The notes: generated by a model not told the origin, from the letters alone. A stretch of 64,000 nt of DNA from Clostridium acetobutylicum ATCC 824 (GCF_000008765.1 NC_003030.1:3506001-3570000); one strand, 5' to 3'; positions 51,710 through 60,180 are shown, counted from the first letter of the stretch. Program-made: numbers and translations.

Positions 51710-52805
51710 ATTTTTGACAAAGCAGTTCATTTAATTGTCCTAGGAGGTTATTTCCTCCTGAAAGAGATATGCTTCCTACCTTATCACATATTCTTTCTAA
51801 GTATTCCATTTCCTTAAGCTTATACAGCGTTTCATTTTCATCTAAAAGTTTAGCCGTATTTAATAAACTCCTAGTAGATGCTACTTCTTCACGTCTTGAT
51901 ATAACATTAGCCTGTGCTTTCTTTTCAGCTATTAAAACGGTGTTCATTATATCCCTCACTTCTCCTGGAAGTATTATATCCTTTATACCAGCACCTATGA
52001 ACTCCACGTAATACTCTCTTTCTTTTTCCTTAAGCCTTGAAAGTATAAATCCTCCAATTTCCTCTTTTTGATTTAGTATATCATCGAATTTAAATTTCCC
52101 AATATACTCTCTTATTACCATCTGTGAAAAGGTATAAAGTTGAGTTGCATAATCCTTTATTTTAGAAGTAATACTTACAGCATCCACCACTCTAAAATCA
52201 CACACAAAATTAATGCGCAGAGAAACTCTATCCGTTGTTAAAATTTCTTGTCCCAATACCTCAAGCTTCTGAACCCTTATATCCACAAGCTGATACGTGA
52301 CCTTAATACAGCTGTTCCAGAAATAATATACTCCACTTGAAAGTTCTTTGTGAAATTTACCATTAAAATACACTACTGCTCTTTGGCCCTCTGAAACTTC
52401 AATCTTTGTGTACAAGCTTACTGGCATATATTTAAATAAGCTTCTATCAATACTCTCTTGAACCTCTGGTTTTGAAATATCAATAAGCTCAAAGGTATGC
52501 TTTTTTATAATGTTCCAATAAGCATACTCACCACTCACTAAAACATTTAATTTTCTGCCATTTACGTAGTGTACGGCAAGCTTGCCATCTGGTATATCTA
52601 TCTTAACCACGCTTTTTTTAAAATTCTCATCCTTTAAAAAAATATCCATATCCGATGTAGATATTTCTTTCATGCTATCTACATTCACCTTTTTAATCTC
52701 ATAATTCCCCCATATATACGAATGCTTACCTGGATTTAGTAGCTTTATGAATATTCCATCCTTAAACAGGTATCCTCTTTCATTTTCTTTTATAATAATC
52801 TTCAT
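51708..52805 (-). CDS. Slipin-type SPFH/band-7 protein
   Basis: 365 residues. The SPFH core spans about 140-320: VSEGQRAVVYFNGKFHKELS, GVYYFWNSC, LEVLGQEILTTDRVSLRINF and ILPGEVRDIMNTVLIAEKKA, followed by a coiled-coil C-terminus. An upstream half-copy of the N-terminal barrel (IKENERGYLFKDGIFIKLL) is also present. There is no membrane helix, unlike classical stomatins. Band-7/slipin genes recur near RtcB RNA-repair operons in other bacteria (from published neighbourhood surveys). It is separated from RtcB upstream by a noncoding region with a tRNA-like RNA. AAGGAATG precedes the ATG. Confidence 0.85.
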   Translation of the reverse strand: MKIIIKENERGYLFKDGIFIKLLNPGKHSYIWGNYEIKKVNVDSMKEISTSDMDIFLKDENFKKSVVKIDIPDGKLAVHYVNGRKLNVLVSGEYAYWNIIKKHTFELIDISKPEVQESIDRSLFKYMPVSLYTKIEVSEGQRAVVYFNGKFHKELSSGVYYFWNSCIKVTYQLVDIRVQKLEVLGQEILTTDRVSLRINFVCDFRVVDAVSITSKIKDYATQLYTFSQMVIREYIGKFKFDDILNQKEEIGGFILSRLKEKEREYYVEFIGAGIKDIILPGEVRDIMNTVLIAEKKAQANVISRREEVASTRSLLNTAKLLDENETLYKLKEMEYLERICDKVGSISLSGGNNLLGQLNELLCQK

Positions 52806-52891
52806 AGTTCTTCATTCCTTATTAATAAAATTTTGATAATAATAGCAGTATTCACATAGCTACCGCGGGAATATAGTTAAGTTAATATTAA

Positions 52892-52925
52892 TTTATCTCG
52901 GTTCCTCTAGAGGCGTGGAGATAAA
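52892..52925. repeat. Stem-loop between tRNA-like RNA and slipin
   Basis: TTTATCTC (52892-52899) pairs with GAGATAAA (52918-52925). Inside, CCTC/GAGG around TA forms an upper stem, separated by a symmetric GGTT/CGTG internal loop. It may be a second structured RNA or an operator. Confidence 0.5.
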
Positions 52926-53029
52926 AAATACAAAACGGTATCCCTAAATTCACAAGGCTGTAACTATGTTGTTATATAAAGTCTAGTCCTTCTCTTAATT
53001 GCAACACGAATACTGCTCTTAGTATCTTT

Positions 53030-53051
53030 AAAAAAAGACTTGGAAGGTCTT
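53030..53051 (-). terminator. Terminator of the tRNA-like RNA
   Basis: On the minus strand AAGAC (53051-53047) pairs with GTCTT (53039-53035) around CTTCCAA, running into TTTTTTT. The stem is short. Confidence 0.5.
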
Positions 53052-53232
53052 CTATAGAGAGGTTTTAATTCCTCATTTAAATCTGTAATTGCTCTACCAG
53101 CTGAGCTAACTGAGTCACCTCAGTAAGAGATTTGAACTCCTGACACATTACCCTGACATTATTTTGGCATACTAATATGGCACTGCCCTTAGCACCGCAA
53201 AGCCCTTAAAGCTTCTGCAAAAAATAACGCCT
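53030..53232 (-). ncRNA. Y-RNA-like noncoding RNA with circularly permuted tRNA domain (YrlA-like)
   Basis: The tRNA-like module is 53085-53151. In minus-strand order: GTAAT (anticodon-stem 3' strand, 53151-53147), variable loop GTGTC, T arm AGGAG-TTCAAAT-CTCTT (53141-53125), acceptor ACTGAG-GTGA-CTCAGT (53124-53109), TA linker, D arm GCTC-AGCTGGTA-GAGC (53106-53091), A26 and ATTAC (53089-53085) closing with GTAAT. The T and D loops are canonical, and all spacings match tRNA except that the acceptor is capped by a GNRA tetraloop while the anticodon loop is open. Downstream are GAGG/CCTC and AAGAC-N7-GTCTT hairpins and TTTTTTT. Outer ends are estimates. Such modules define bacterial YrlA Y RNAs. 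Confidence 0.75.
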
Positions 53233-53261
53233 TTATATAAAAAGCCTTAGCTTATATATAC

Positions 53262-54494
53262 TTACCCCTTAACCACTCCAATTGTTTTAAGCTTTTTTAT
53301 CGGCTTAACTAAATCAGTTTGATTAAGCATAACTTCATCTATGTTTTTATAGGCAAATCTACTTTCTTCTGGAATGTCTTTCTTTTTTCCTTTTCCTAAA
53401 ATAACATTTCTAGTCTTAAGATCCTTCATTACCTCTTCTACTGTAAAGTTATTCATTGCAGCTTTTCTTGAATATCTTCTACCTGCACCATGAGAAGAAG
53501 AACAGAAGCTTTCCTTATTACCTTTACCTTCTACAACATAACTAAAAGAACCCATAGCTCCTGGTATTACAGCAAGCTCTCCCTCTCTTGCACTTGTTGC
53601 ACCTTTTCTATGGACCCATACATTTTTTCCATAGTGATTTTCAAGCCTAGCATAGTTATGATGACAATTAATTTCTTCTGTATACTCTATATTTAAATCA
53701 GTGTACTTATTAAGCCACTTTTCTATTATGCTTTTAACATTGTCCATCATTTTAGCTCTATTTTCATAAGCAAAATCAAGAGCCAAGTTCATCCAGTTTA
53801 TATACCTTTTTCCCTTATCCGTATCAGTAGGCAAAAAAGCTAGTCTGAATTCTTGAGGTACGGAAGATTTCCACTTTTCATTTAGCTCTCTTGCAATGTT
53901 ATTAAAGTAATCACAAACTTGTTTTCCAAAATTACGGCTTCCAGAATGAATCATTATGCAAAGCTTACCTAATTCATCTTCTTGAAGCTCAATAAAGTGA
54001 TTTCCCCCGCCAAGAGTTCCTGCTTGAAAGTACCCTCCTTCAATTTGCTCTAATAGCTGAGTGTCTTTTTCATACTTATTGATTTCCTCTTTAGCCTTAT
54101 CTAAGGTGATACACGCTTGTGCTTCCCTATGATGTTTAAAGGAAACAGGTATATTTCTTAGTATATCTCCAACCATTCCTTGAATTAGAGATCCATTTGA
54201 AGTCTTAATATCTTTTATTTCTGATATGTTTATGTTGGTTGCTACAAAATCCATTCCACAACCTATATCTACACCTACTGCATTTGGAATTATAACGCCT
54301 TCAGTTGCAATAACTCCACCTATTGGCATTCCCTTTCCCGTATGTGTGTCTGGCATAAGGGATACCCATTTATGTATAAAAGGAAGCTGTGATAAGTTAT
54401 ATGCCTGCATAAGACAGCTTTCCTCTATATCCTCTTCATCCTTAAGCCATATCCTTATTGGTTTTTTTGTTTTTTCACTGCAAATAACAAACAT
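53262..54494 (-). CDS. rtcB: RNA-splicing ligase RtcB
   Basis: 410 residues. Mn2+ and catalytic signatures are complete: GVDIGCGMD (Cys about 79), GGGNHFIE (Asn, His), HSGSRNFG, and SHGAGRRYSR holding the His that forms the RtcB-GMP intermediate. RtcB joins 2',3'-cyclic phosphate and 5'-OH RNA ends using GTP. It is a full-length bacterial RtcB1-type enzyme. AAAAGGAGTG precedes the ATG. It is transcribed away from the divergent RtcB2/PrfH operon and towards the tRNA-like RNA and slipin, which may form one unit. No cyclase RtcA or archease gene is seen. Confidence 0.95.
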   Translation of the reverse strand: MFVICSEKTKKPIRIWLKDEEDIEESCLMQAYNLSQLPFIHKWVSLMPDTHTGKGMPIGGVIATEGVIIPNAVGVDIGCGMDFVATNINISEIKDIKTSNGSLIQGMVGDILRNIPVSFKHHREAQACITLDKAKEEINKYEKDTQLLEQIEGGYFQAGTLGGGNHFIELQEDELGKLCIMIHSGSRNFGKQVCDYFNNIARELNEKWKSSVPQEFRLAFLPTDTDKGKRYINWMNLALDFAYENRAKMMDNVKSIIEKWLNKYTDLNIEYTEEINCHHNYARLENHYGKNVWVHRKGATSAREGELAVIPGAMGSFSYVVEGKGNKESFCSSSHGAGRRYSRKAAMNNFTVEEVMKDLKTRNVILGKGKKKDIPEESRFAYKNIDEVMLNQTDLVKPIKKLKTIGVVKG

Positions 54495-54702
54495 ATAATC
54501 ACTCCTTTTTTGTTGCTTGTCTTGCTACGCTTTATATCTTAGCATGATTATAAAAAGCTTTCATTTAAAAAAAGTTGCGAACTTAATTCTTTAGATTAGC
54601 TTATAACATAATTACTTGTTTGTTGCTTTTACTTTTATAAATTGTTAAAATAATCTTATTAATTAGCAAAGGTTGTGATTATTATGATGGAAAATTTAAT
54701 GG

Positions 54703-54739
54703 TGAGAGAAGTTTAGTATGAATATTAAATGTTCTCTCA
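54703..54739 (+). promoter_or_regulatory. Inverted repeat in the leader of the RtcB2-PrfH operon
   Basis: TGAGAGAA (54703-54710) and TTCTCTCA (54732-54739) are exact inverses 21 bases apart, ending 37 bp before the start codon. It could be an operator for the WYL proteins of the operon or an RNA hairpin. The rest of the 282-bp divergent gap is AT-rich promoter DNA. Confidence 0.45.
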
Positions 54740-54776
54740 ATAGGTTACTTTATATAAACAAGGAGAGAATATTATT

Positions 54777-55814
54777 ATGTATAAAATCTTAAGAACCGAA
54801 AAATCCTGGATTGAAGGTTCTGCTGTTGAGCAGGTAAAGAAACTAGCTAGTTTAAAAGGTGTAGAAAATGTTATAGGCTATCCTGACCTTCACCCTGGAA
54901 AAACACCCATAGGTATTTCAATTATTACAAAGGATGTTATATATCCTCATCTTATAGGAAATGATATTGGATGTTCCATAAGCTTGTTTGAAACCTCTGA
55001 ACTTAAAAGAAAATTCAAAGTAGAAAAGGTAATGAAAACCCTTCAAAATAGTGATCTTAAAAACGAAATTAAAAAAGATTTTAATCTTGGAACTATAGGT
55101 GGAGGAAATCACTTTGCAGAGTTTACCCTTGTAGATAAAATTCTTGATGAAAGTGAAACAACAAATTTTGATAAAAACAAAGTCTATCTTCTTGTACACA
55201 GTGGCAGCAGAGGGCTTGGTGAAGAAATTTTAAGGAAATATATAGATTATTATTCCTGTCAAAATGGACTTGCAGTAAACAGCGAGGGTTTTAATAACTA
55301 TATTTCAGACTATAAAAAGGCTGTAGTTTTCGCAAAAGAAAATAGACAGCTTATAGCAAAAAATCTATGCCAATTATTAAACTTAAAAGCTTTTGACCTA
55401 AAAATAGAGGCTATACACAATGGTTTAGAATTAAGAGAAGATTATATAATTCACAGAAAAGGTGCTGCTACAGCTCTTAATAAATATGTAGTTATAGCTG
55501 GCTCTAGAGGTGATTATTCATATATAGTTAAGCCTATAAACTCTTCCCTTGAAACAGGCTTTTCAATAGCTCACGGTGCAGGCAGAAAGTGGAAAAGAAG
55601 TGGTTGTAAAGAAAAGCTCCAAGGCAAATTTTCAAAGAAAGCTATACGAAACAGAAGCTTTTCCTATAATCTTATTTGCAGTAACACAAATTTAGTATAC
55701 GAGGAAGCTCCAGAGGCTTACAAAAACATAGATAGAGTAATAGATGATCTTTTATCCTTTAATTTAATAAAGGTAGTTGCAAGGCTAAAGCCTTTAATTA
55801 CCTATAAGGATTAG
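54777..55814 (+). CDS. RtcB2-type RNA ligase paired with PrfH
   Basis: 345 residues, shorter than RtcB1 and clearly divergent from the neighbour at 53.3 kb. Active-site residues are retained: GNDIGCSI (Cys66), GGGNHFAEF (Asn111, His112), HSGSRG (His141) and IAHGAGRKWKRS (His266, guanylylation). It is followed after two bases by prfH. RtcB2-PrfH pairs are reported to rescue ribosomes cut in the 16S decoding centre by colicin-E3-like nucleases: PrfH releases the stalled peptide and RtcB2 reseals the rRNA. AAGGAGAG precedes the ATG. Confidence 0.92.
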   Translation: MYKILRTEKSWIEGSAVEQVKKLASLKGVENVIGYPDLHPGKTPIGISIITKDVIYPHLIGNDIGCSISLFETSELKRKFKVEKVMKTLQNSDLKNEIKKDFNLGTIGGGNHFAEFTLVDKILDESETTNFDKNKVYLLVHSGSRGLGEEILRKYIDYYSCQNGLAVNSEGFNNYISDYKKAVVFAKENRQLIAKNLCQLLNLKAFDLKIEAIHNGLELREDYIIHRKGAATALNKYVVIAGSRGDYSYIVKPINSSLETGFSIAHGAGRKWKRSGCKEKLQGKFSKKAIRNRSFSYNLICSNTNLVYEEAPEAYKNIDRVIDDLLSFNLIKVVARLKPLITYKD

Positions 55815-55816
55815 GT

Positions 55817-56431
55817 ATGTGGCTACAAATTAGTGCAGGCACAGGGCCTGTTGAAAGCTGTAGATTCGTATACTTATTTTTAAACTTAGTAAAAAAAGAA
55901 TGCAAATATAGAAATATAAAAATTGAAGTTTTAGACTTTGTACCTGGTGAAAAAATCGGCACTCTTAAATCTGTATTTTTAAAGCTTAGTGGAGAAGGTG
56001 CTAAGACGTATGCTAGCTCAATTACGGGAACTCATCTTCTTATTTGGGAAAGCGAATACAGAAAAAATCACAGGAGAAAAAATTGGTTTATAGCTGTTAA
56101 TTCTTTTAGTTATGAAACTAACGAGGACCTAAACGATAAGGATATTATTATTGAAAAAATGCGAAGCAGTGGTAAAGGTGGACAACACGTTAACAAAACT
56201 GAAACCGCTGTAAGAATAACTCATAAAAAGACCGGTATAGTTGTGAACTCAAGCGAAGAAAGAAGTCAGTTTGCAAATATAAAACTTGCAAAGGCTAGAT
56301 TAATCATTGAACTTAAGAAATTATCAGATGAGAGGCGCAAAAGAAATCGCAGTGAAAGATGGACTGCTGGAATAAATATAGTTCGTGGCAATCCAGTTAA
56401 CGTATATACTTACAAGGAACTAAATTCTTAG
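55817..56431 (+). CDS. prfH: Peptide chain release factor homolog PrfH
   Basis: 204 residues. The GGQ motif is in SSGKGGQHVNKTETAVRI (GGQ about 121-123), the peptidyl-tRNA hydrolysis loop of class I release factors. The codon-recognition domain of RF1/RF2 is missing, as is normal for PrfH. The C-terminus is basic (RRKRNRSERW), suited to rRNA binding. It starts two bases after the stop of RtcB2, its ribosome site lying in the end of that gene, so expression is coupled. Confidence 0.94.
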   Translation: MWLQISAGTGPVESCRFVYLFLNLVKKECKYRNIKIEVLDFVPGEKIGTLKSVFLKLSGEGAKTYASSITGTHLLIWESEYRKNHRRKNWFIAVNSFSYETNEDLNDKDIIIEKMRSSGKGGQHVNKTETAVRITHKKTGIVVNSSEERSQFANIKLAKARLIIELKKLSDERRKRNRSERWTAGINIVRGNPVNVYTYKELNS

Positions 56432-56490
56432 ATTTAATCATGGGGCTTGCAGCTTTTGCAATGCCCCATTTTATAGTGTGAGGTAAACAT

Positions 56491-57732
56491 ATGAAAAATT
56501 TTTCTGAAACAATTAAGAACTTTGATAAAATAAGAGACTATGTAAGAGACTTTTATATATACGGCTTTAAATCCAGAAATGACTTTACTAGAAAAAGCCT
56601 TAGAACCTATGACAACGAAAAAAGGAGAATTGAAAGCTATTTTGAAAAATACGTTAGTTATAACTCCTCCTTTGGTGAAAAAAACGCCTTCATTTCAGTT
56701 AACAGTTCAACTATAAGTCATAATCCACTATACAGCGTGTGGAAGGCCAAAAGCTTTACTGATAATGACATAATGCTTCATTTTTACTTATTGGATTTAT
56801 TAAATAATAGAGACAAGCTTAGCATAAAGCAACTAACTGATGAAATTTCAATTAATTATGGGACAATCTTTGAACTTCAAACCGTCCGAAATAAAGCCAA
56901 CGAATACGTAAAGGAAGGTATTTTAATTTCCACTAAGCTTGGAAAAACCTTATATTACTCACTGAACAATTCCTATTTTAATGATTTAACGTCAAGCAAT
57001 AACAGCTTGTTAGACTGTTTAAAATATTATCAAGAAACAGCCCCCTTTGGTGTCATAGGCAGCTATATACTCCAAAATGAGAATAAAAAGAATGATATTT
57101 TCCGCTTTAAGCACCATTTTATTGCTCACACCTTAGAAGATAAAATTCTTTTTGAAATTCTAAGTGCAATAAAAGAAAAAAGAGAAATTTCTTTCATTGT
57201 TGAGAGCCCAAAAAATCCAAATAAAGCTGTAATTTTAGGAATACCTTTAAAGATATTTGTTAGTACTCAAACCGGCCGCCGTTATTTGAATATATACAAC
57301 GCCAAAAGAAACCGCTTTGTAAATCACAGACTAGACTATATAAAATCAGTCAAGCTGCTTGATAAATGTAATAACTATGATTTTTTAAAAGAAAACCTTA
57401 AAAATAACTTAGACAAATGTTGGGGAGTATCCTTTGGAAACAACTCTAGAAAAAAAGTATTTAAAGCAACACTATATATTAACGAAAAAACAGAGACCTA
57501 CATCATTAATCGTATAAATAAAGAAGGCCGTGATGGCACTTTAAAAAGACTTAAAAAGAATACTTATTTATACTCAAAGGAGGTTTTTGACCCAAATGAA
57601 TTAATGTCATGGATTAAAAGCTTTATAGGAAGAATCATATCAATAGAAAGCGGAGAAAACTTTGTAGATGCGAGATTTTTTAATGATATGCAAAAACTAA
57701 AGGAAATGTACTTAAATAAGGAGGGTAACTAA
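56491..57732 (+). CDS. WYL-domain transcriptional regulator (first of two)
   Basis: 413 residues. An N-terminal helical part (about 1-100) and a winged-helix-like stretch (about 105-165, LSIKQLTDEISINYGTIFEL) precede a WYL-type domain. The latter reads KEKREISFIVESPKNPNKAV, then IPLKIFVSTQTGRRYLNIYN and RFVNHRLDYIKSVKLL, with a C-terminal extension. WYL domains bind nucleic acid or small ligands and control stress and defence operons. It lies 59 bp after prfH on the same strand. Its stop overlaps the start of the second WYL gene. Confidence 0.82.
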   Translation: MKNFSETIKNFDKIRDYVRDFYIYGFKSRNDFTRKSLRTYDNEKRRIESYFEKYVSYNSSFGEKNAFISVNSSTISHNPLYSVWKAKSFTDNDIMLHFYLLDLLNNRDKLSIKQLTDEISINYGTIFELQTVRNKANEYVKEGILISTKLGKTLYYSLNNSYFNDLTSSNNSLLDCLKYYQETAPFGVIGSYILQNENKKNDIFRFKHHFIAHTLEDKILFEILSAIKEKREISFIVESPKNPNKAVILGIPLKIFVSTQTGRRYLNIYNAKRNRFVNHRLDYIKSVKLLDKCNNYDFLKENLKNNLDKCWGVSFGNNSRKKVFKATLYINEKTETYIINRINKEGRDGTLKRLKKNTYLYSKEVFDPNELMSWIKSFIGRIISIESGENFVDARFFNDMQKLKEMYLNKEGN

Positions 57733-58712
57733 TGGAATTATTTTCCGAAATTTATAGTTGCTATTATAATGCTGTTACACAAATCGTAAATAGCTGCATC
57801 GAAACACCTATTTCAAAAGAGGCTATAAAAAAATTTATTGATGATAATGCTTTCAGTGAAAGTTCCTTTCATATCCTTCCAAAATTATTAACTGGTGATT
57901 GGAACTTATTAAGAAAAGATAACGATAAGTACATATCAAAGCTAAATAGTTCCATTAAAAACCCAGTAACTAAACTTCAAAAGTCATGGCTTAAATCTAT
58001 CCTCCATGATAAAAGAATAAAGCTATTTTTAGATAAGGCTGAACTTGAAACTTTATATAAAAGCTTATCCGACGTTGAGCCACTATTTGATATAAATGAT
58101 TTTTATTACTTTGACATTTTTTCAGACGGTGATAATTATAACGACCCTATTTACATAGACAATTTTCGTTTCATATTAAACGCATTAAAAAATAAAAAAG
58201 CTATAACAGTTTCTTTTAAAAGTGGTAGAGGTATTCATACAAATGGTAACTTCTTTCCTATTAAGATAGAGTATTCAAGCAAGGATGACAAATTTAGATT
58301 ACATTGCTTTAGCATTAATGCTAGAAAAAGTTTAACTCCTCAAGTTATAAATATAGGAAGGATATCTTCAGTTAAACTTTACAAATCAACCTTAAACTTT
58401 TATTTGGACACCTCAATTTACGAAAAAATTACTAGATGTACAGAACCTGTTGTAATAGAAATATCTAATGAGCGTAATGCCCTTGAACGGTGTATGTTAA
58501 ACTTTTCAGATTTTGAAAAATACACAGAGTACAACAAAACATCTAATAAATACATAACCCATATTTATTATAATAAGAATGATGAAACAGAGCTTTTAAT
58601 ACGTATTTTGTCCTTCGGCCCTGTTATAAAGGTATTAGGTCCTGAAAAATTCTTGAATTCCTTAACAAAAAGATTAAAAAAGCAATTAGAACTTATAAAT
58701 ATCGCAGACTGA
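57732..58712 (+). CDS. WYL-domain transcriptional regulator (second of two)
   Basis: 326 residues. The N-terminal half is mostly helical without a clear DNA-binding motif. A WYL-like domain spans about 150-225 (NALKNKKAITVSFKSGRG, FFPIKIEYSSKDDKFRLHCF, VINIGRISSVKLY). A WCX-like C-terminus follows (EPVVIEISNERNALERCMLN, LLIRILSFGPVIKVLGPEKF). It overlaps the previous gene through TAATG and is thus translationally coupled. The two proteins may act as a heteromeric regulator of the RtcB2-PrfH operon; this is inferred from position. Confidence 0.8.
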   Translation: MELFSEIYSCYYNAVTQIVNSCIETPISKEAIKKFIDDNAFSESSFHILPKLLTGDWNLLRKDNDKYISKLNSSIKNPVTKLQKSWLKSILHDKRIKLFLDKAELETLYKSLSDVEPLFDINDFYYFDIFSDGDNYNDPIYIDNFRFILNALKNKKAITVSFKSGRGIHTNGNFFPIKIEYSSKDDKFRLHCFSINARKSLTPQVINIGRISSVKLYKSTLNFYLDTSIYEKITRCTEPVVIEISNERNALERCMLNFSDFEKYTEYNKTSNKYITHIYYNKNDETELLIRILSFGPVIKVLGPEKFLNSLTKRLKKQLELINIAD

Positions 58713-58788
58713 TTAAGTAAGGCTTTTATTTAACATCGATTTCGCTATTTAATCAACCTTATATAGCAATTTCTTCTTATAGTAACAT

Positions 58789-58817
58789 TTTACTCTTACT
58801 TGTATAGGTTGTATAAT
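58789..58817 (+). promoter_or_regulatory. Pectate lyase promoter
   Basis: -35 TTTACT (58789-58794) and -10 TATAAT (58812-58817) are 17 bp apart, about 50 bases before the start codon. Confidence 0.6.
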
Positions 58818-58866
58818 ATTTTTATAATTTAATATTATGCGTTTACCAATCAAAGGAGGAACTAAT

Positions 58867-60105
58867 ATGAAATACTTAACTAAAAAGCTATTTCTTATAT
58901 CTACCTTTATGGGAATAAGCTTAGCTTCTGTGTTTTCTCTAGCAACTACAGCTTATGCCTCTAGCTTTTACATCTCACCAAATGGAAATGACAATAACCC
59001 TGGCACTATAAGTTCACCTTTTTTAACTATATCAAAAGCTCAAGAAAAAGCTAATTATGGCGACACCGTATATATTTTAGGTGGAACCTATACAAAATTC
59101 AATATTACAAAGTCAGATGCTAATTACAATTACGTTAATAACATTACTAAAAGCGGAATCACTTATAGAGCATATTCTTCAAAAAATATTCCTATTTTTG
59201 ATTTTTCAAAGGTATTACCCTCAAAAAGAATAGCAGCTTTCCTAATAGAACCTGGTGTATCTAATGTAACTTTTCTATCTTTTCAAGTAACAGGGGTAAA
59301 AGTAGGCACTCAAAAGCAATCTGAATGCTTTAGGGTAGAAGGAAATGCAACTTTAAATCAGGTAGTTTGCCACGATAATGAAGCAAACGGATTTTATTTT
59401 GTTAATCATGGTACCGGAAGCTGCATAAAATGCGACTCCTATAATAACATTGGTCCTACTAAAAATTCAATCGGAAATACTGACGGCTTTGGCGCTCATG
59501 GCGATGGCGTTACATTTTCATATTGCCGTGCATGGCATAACAGTGACGATGGTTTTGATTGTCTTACTTCAAATGGAGCTAACACTTTCGATCACTGCTG
59601 GGCTTTTAATATGAATGCTGGTGGCGATTCAAATGGCTTTAAGATAGGTGGTTATGGTGCCGGGGCACCTCCTAATAAGGTTCCTATACATACTGTTAAA
59701 TATTGTTTATCAGCTAATAATAATGCTCATGGCTTTTATGCTAATCATCAACCCGGGCAATCTGCAACTTGGACTTATAACTCGGCTTACAACAATAAAG
59801 CCGGTAATTTCGATATGTTAGAAAGGATTAGTAGAAATAATTCAATAGACATTCCGGGAACAAGAGAAATAGTTCATTATAATCTGACCTATGGTGGAAA
59901 TGCTATTAAGAATTCCAATTTGCCTAGTCAAAATGTAAGCAACAATTCATGGAATAAGAATGGTATTGTAGTTTCTTCCTCAGATTTTCAGAGCTTAGAC
60001 GTGAATCAACTTTCAAGTCCTAGAGGTACTAATGGTGCTTTACCTTTAATTACGTTTATGCATCTAACTAGTGGTAGTCACCTTGCCGGTTTAGGCTGCT
60101 TTTAA
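58867..60105 (+). CDS. Secreted pectate lyase, right-handed beta-helix (PL9-like)
   Basis: 412 residues. A signal peptide (MKYLTKKLFLIS... hydrophobic to about 30, cleavage after TTAYA) leads into FYISPNGNDNNPGTISSPFL, the usual opening of family 9 lyases. The calcium/active-site region is GDGVTFSYCRAWHNSDDGFD followed by GGDSNGFKIGG, whose Lys fits the catalytic base. It cleaves polygalacturonate outside the cell by beta-elimination. AAAGGAGGA precedes ATG 58867, excluding an earlier in-frame ATG. It complements the cytosolic pectinesterase at 45 kb. Confidence 0.9.
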   Translation: MKYLTKKLFLISTFMGISLASVFSLATTAYASSFYISPNGNDNNPGTISSPFLTISKAQEKANYGDTVYILGGTYTKFNITKSDANYNYVNNITKSGITYRAYSSKNIPIFDFSKVLPSKRIAAFLIEPGVSNVTFLSFQVTGVKVGTQKQSECFRVEGNATLNQVVCHDNEANGFYFVNHGTGSCIKCDSYNNIGPTKNSIGNTDGFGAHGDGVTFSYCRAWHNSDDGFDCLTSNGANTFDHCWAFNMNAGGDSNGFKIGGYGAGAPPNKVPIHTVKYCLSANNNAHGFYANHQPGQSATWTYNSAYNNKAGNFDMLERISRNNSIDIPGTREIVHYNLTYGGNAIKNSNLPSQNVSNNSWNKNGIVVSSSDFQSLDVNQLSSPRGTNGALPLITFMHLTSGSHLAGLGCF

Positions 60106-60120
60106 TTCCCTCATTAGAAA

Positions 60121-60180
60121 AAAGATAGTCCGTATAAATTTCATTTAAATCACTTTAATGAAATTTATACAGACTATTTT
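60121..60180. terminator. Long bidirectional terminator
   Basis: ATAGTC, GTATAAATTTCATT and the matching AATGAAATTTATAC, GACTAT arms pair with one mismatch around a loop of 11 bases, between the lyase and the convergent chemoreceptor gene. T runs lie on both sides. Confidence 0.9.

Larger units (their letters stand above)
52806..53261 (-). other. Noncoding region with structured RNA elements between slipin and RtcB
   Basis: The 456-bp gap has no plausible protein gene, though flanked by two same-strand genes. It holds the permuted tRNA-like module (53085-53151), two small hairpins and a T-run terminator just 3' of it (53030-53085) and a further hairpin near 52892-52925. Its base composition is visibly less AT-rich than other gaps in the window, as for structured RNA genes. 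Confidence 0.75.

Noticed and set aside
52868-52925. GCGGGAAT start resembling a glycine tRNA on the plus strand
   Set aside because: No D arm, anticodon arm or matching 3' acceptor can be folded; only a separate stem-loop is supported.
53085-53151. Ordinary tRNA gene
   Set aside because: T arm precedes the D arm and the acceptor is closed by a tetraloop, so no standard cloverleaf or mature 5'/3' ends exist.
54741-54797. Short frame crossing the RtcB2 start
   Set aside because: No ribosome site of its own and it mostly overlaps the RtcB2 gene in another frame.
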